Part shown: positions 5,901 through 6,593 of the stretch, piece after piece
Position numbering within the stretch: the stretch's first letter is position 1
How the letters are laid out: each line of letters opens with the position of its first letter
Source of the DNA: Bacteroidota bacterium
Lineage (GTDB): Bacteria > Bacteroidota > Kryptoniia > Kryptoniales > JAKASW01
Length of the DNA: 6,593 nt
Direction of reading: 5' to 3'
Assembly (NCBI GenBank): GCA_021796055.1
Contig: JAJYOS010000378.1
Location: 1 to 6,593, forward strand
Position numbers and translations under genes: made by a program
Notes under the pieces: generated by a model
Database searches by the model: none
What the model saw: only the letters and a program-made list of their open reading frames with translations
Told to the model about the DNA's origin: nothing

Positions 5901-6195
5901 CGGGACGAGAACCTGGGGCGGTGTCAGAGGTATTGTCGGATACAGGCCTCTCGTTGACGGCGGATATGTCACCGTCCCGCAATTCTCTCTCTACGGCATG
6001 AAGAGTGAGTGGATTGTGGAAAACTACGGCGTCGAGCCGGACATAAAAGTCGACGAGACACCCAAGCTCGTCATGGAAGGGAGGGATCCGCAGATAGAGG
6101 AAGCGGTCAATTATCTCATGAACGAGATAAAGAAGAATCCCAAGAAGATTCCGCCGATACCTCCATACACTCCGGCGTTCCCGCCCGAGCACTAG
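2908..6195 (+). CDS. Exported tricorn-family protease (peptidase S41)
   Basis: At 1095 residues this is close to archaeal tricorn. Domains in order: signal peptide 1-17 (MKKLLISLLFLFSNAFA, AFA cleavage site); a beta propeller with PD40/TolB-like blades to about 315 (FSPDGKWIAF, WTPDGKNIVF); a second propeller to about 685 (WSPNGKYISYISDR, WSPDSKEILY), interrupted by a charged linker at 544-577; a helical domain (686-770); a PDZ-like domain (about 773-865); and the C-terminal catalytic core. By alignment with Thermoplasma tricorn from memory, the active-site tetrad is intact: S755-H756 (S745-H746), S980 in YSASDGD (S965), and E1038 in VENYG (E1023). Oxyanion residues G933 (NGGG) and D981 also fit. 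Tricorn degrades oligopeptides reaching it through the propellers. Archaeal tricorn is cytosolic, whereas this one should be periplasmic or surface-exposed. S951 occupies the position of the P1-selecting D936. The GTG start is supported by GGAGG (2897-2901, 6 bases away) and by the signal peptide. It appears monocistronic, with a terminator at 6209. Confidence 0.95.
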   Translation: MKKLLISLLFLFSNAFAINDARLLRFPDIHGDKVVFVYAGDIYEVSSQGGVARRLTSDPGLELFPKFSPDGKWIAFTGQYDGNFNVYVMPSDGGQPRQLTFRQDIPGIPERMGPNDEVISWTPDGKNIVFLSRMHTYNTWFGSLYTISVEGGMPTQFPVPKGGLLSFSPNGKEFAYNRIFRNFRARKRYYGGMAQKIYIHNMETMDEEQIGDWKGTDTDPMWYKNTIYFISDRDANRRKNIWAYDLKTKAFRQVTFFKDYDCNWASLGPNAIIFQNGGYLYVLDLPGEKLRKLDVSIPNDEAVAMPKWVDASKSIANFAIAPDGERAVFQARGDIFTVPKKTGNTRDITNTSGVDDKDPVWSPNGKYISYISDRTGEEEIYIREDKPNSNAVQITHGNKEYLDQMVWSPDSKEILYADQSFKLWYVDIATKKSVLVDKDSVWQFNGYSWSPDSRYITYAKHHANTFTSVYIYSLADSKIHEVTTGYTNDYDPIFDREGKYLIFLSDRNYNGVIGNFDMEFTDTKSTGIYVATLQTGNVSPFAPKNDEVKIAEQKNQDGKPVAEKRESKPETAKEVKIDFSGLGSRAVEVPIPTNNIGGLSEANGHIYYVTFPTMGLSGNASGEESALHCYSLAERKDTKMLSPVDGYDLSADGESIMYQSGKTFGIISSKAAEDKVGEGELNLSKMQMFVHFHQEWTEIFNQAWRLERQFFYSPEMNGVNWEAEKKKYEVLLPYVNNRYDLTDIISSMIGELQNSHTYVGGGYYPEIHKTVTGLLGANYSLDKATGYYKVSRIMIGLNTNPSRISPLTLPGINVKQGDYILAINNLPVKFPMSIDSVMENTVGTTVSLLVNSKPDLKGAWTIEVNPIADEYNLRYNDWIVRNRELVDSLSGGKIGYVYLPDMEAAGLNAFVQQYYPQITKAGLIIDERYNGGGFVDQLLLERLRRILVGMSMSRHGAPTTIPQPVFNGYLACLINHYSASDGDIFPYYFRKYGLGPLIGTRTWGGVRGIVGYRPLVDGGYVTVPQFSLYGMKSEWIVENYGVEPDIKVDETPKLVMEGRDPQIEEAVNYLMNEIKKNPKKIPPIPPYTPAFPPEH

Positions 6196-6208
6196 GGCTG
6201 TCAATCAG

Positions 6209-6245
6209 GTAGCCTGCAGGATATTGATCCGCAGGCTACTTTTTT
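6209..6245 (+). terminator. Intrinsic terminator of the protease gene
   Basis: GTAGCCTGC (6209-6217) and GCAGGCTAC (6231-6239) form a perfect 9-bp stem. Beyond one bulged A the stem continues with GGAT/ATCC to an ATTG loop, and it runs into six T (6240-6245). It begins 13 bases after the protease stop codon, a strong rho-independent terminator. Confidence 0.93.
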
Positions 6246-6266
6246 ATGTGCAATTCTCTTAACATT

Positions 6267-6282
6267 GTGAGTTACGTCTCAC
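6267..6282 (+). repeat. Short inverted repeat directly before the methyltransferase ribosome binding site
   Basis: GTGAG (6267-6271) and CTCAC (6278-6282) are perfect complements around a 6-base loop, ending one base before GAGGAGG. It could be a small leader hairpin or an operator half-site pair. The stem is short and may be chance. Confidence 0.35.
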
Positions 6283-6289
6283 GAGGAGG
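6283..6289 (+). promoter_or_regulatory. Strong ribosome binding site in front of an ATA codon
   Basis: GAGGAGG is a near-perfect Shine-Dalgarno sequence, and four bases later comes ATA (6294-6296) instead of ATG, GTG or TTG. It marks the most likely translation start of the last gene and so conflicts with the usual start-codon rule. The in-frame ATG 6246 and GTG 6267 lie upstream of it and have no such site. Confidence 0.6.
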
Positions 6290-6293
6290 AACC

Positions 6294-6593
6294 ATAGAGC
6301 TACCTATATTTATCGCCTGCTCCGCGTTGATTACATACCTGTCCAGAAACGGGCTCCGGGAGCGTCACTCCTACGGCTACTACAGATTTTTTTTATTGGA
6401 GTTTATACTGCTTCTTATCGTGGCAAATCTTCATGCCTGGTTTAACGATCCTTTGTCTCCTCCGCAGGTCCTTTCTTGGGTCTCGCTCCTCGTTTCTGTA
6501 TATCTGGCGATTTCGGGTTTTAGACTGTTGGGCTTGAAGGGGGCCACTGGGACGGAGGAATCGGATGAACTTGTCGAGTCAGGAATATACAGA
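6294..6593 (+). CDS. Integral-membrane methyltransferase, ICMT/PEMT-like (3' partial)
   Basis: The frame is open to the end of the window, giving 100 residues when counted from 6294. Three hydrophobic spans are visible: about 3-17 (LPIFIACSALITYLS), 32-46 (FFLLEFILLLIVANL) and 59-79. The last residues, ELVESGIYR, match the start of the family motif usually continued as xxRHPxY, which forms the S-adenosylmethionine-binding region of isoprenylcysteine carboxyl methyltransferase and phospholipid N-methyltransferase relatives. The segments SYGYYRFF and WFNDPLS also fit bacterial members of this family as I know them. The substrate of such bacterial proteins is generally unknown. The start is uncertain: family length and the ribosome binding site at 6283-6289 favour the ATA at 6294, while ATG 6246 (abutting the terminator T-run) and GTG 6267 are in frame but lack a ribosome binding site. 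Only the N-terminal part is in the window; the catalytic motif is cut off. Confidence 0.75.
   Translation, partial: MELPIFIACSALITYLSRNGLRERHSYGYYRFFLLEFILLLIVANLHAWFNDPLSPPQVLSWVSLLVSVYLAISGFRLLGLKGATGTEESDELVESGIYR

Overview
This window looks like ordinary chromosomal DNA from a free-living Gram-negative-type bacterium of roughly balanced base composition. The mix of genes (a hybrid sensor kinase, a cold-shock protein, a PspC/LiaF-type envelope pair and an exported tricorn-type protease) is common in the Bacteroidota/Chlorobiota/Ignavibacteria-like (FCB) part of the tree and related candidate phyla. That placement is an impression from protein style, not a demonstrated assignment. All genes are on the + strand and no mobile element, CRISPR array, tRNA or rRNA is visible.

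Layout: (1) 1-441, the 3' end of a hybrid histidine kinase: the last residues of the ATPase domain and a complete C-terminal receiver domain. (2) 442-980, a 539-base stretch without a convincing gene but with several perfect inverted repeats, probably the leader region of the next gene and/or a structured RNA. (3) 981-1181, a 66-residue cold-shock RNA-binding protein, followed by a run of closely packed stem-loops ending in a strong intrinsic terminator (1239-1275). (4) 1363-2713, a translationally coupled two-gene operon (PspC + LiaI/LiaF-type membrane domain; LiaF-like membrane protein with a beta-rich C-terminal domain), closed by a terminator at 2829-2862. (5) 2908-6195, a full-length tricorn-family serine protease with a signal peptide, closed by a strong terminator at 6209-6245. 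(6) about 6294-6593, the 5' part of an integral-membrane methyltransferase of the isoprenylcysteine carboxyl methyltransferase (ICMT)/PEMT type, running off the window.

The genes form separate transcription units divided by terminators, so only the PspC/LiaF pair is a clear operon. A loose common theme is stress and the cell envelope (sensor kinase, cold shock, envelope-stress membrane proteins, exported protease, membrane methyltransferase), but nothing in the sequence proves that they act together. I found no convincing new multi-gene system. The points most worth a second look are: the last gene, whose only well-placed ribosome binding site precedes ATA rather than a normal start codon; the replacement by Ser of the residue that sets basic P1 preference in archaeal tricorn; and the strongly structured RNA on both sides of the cold-shock gene.
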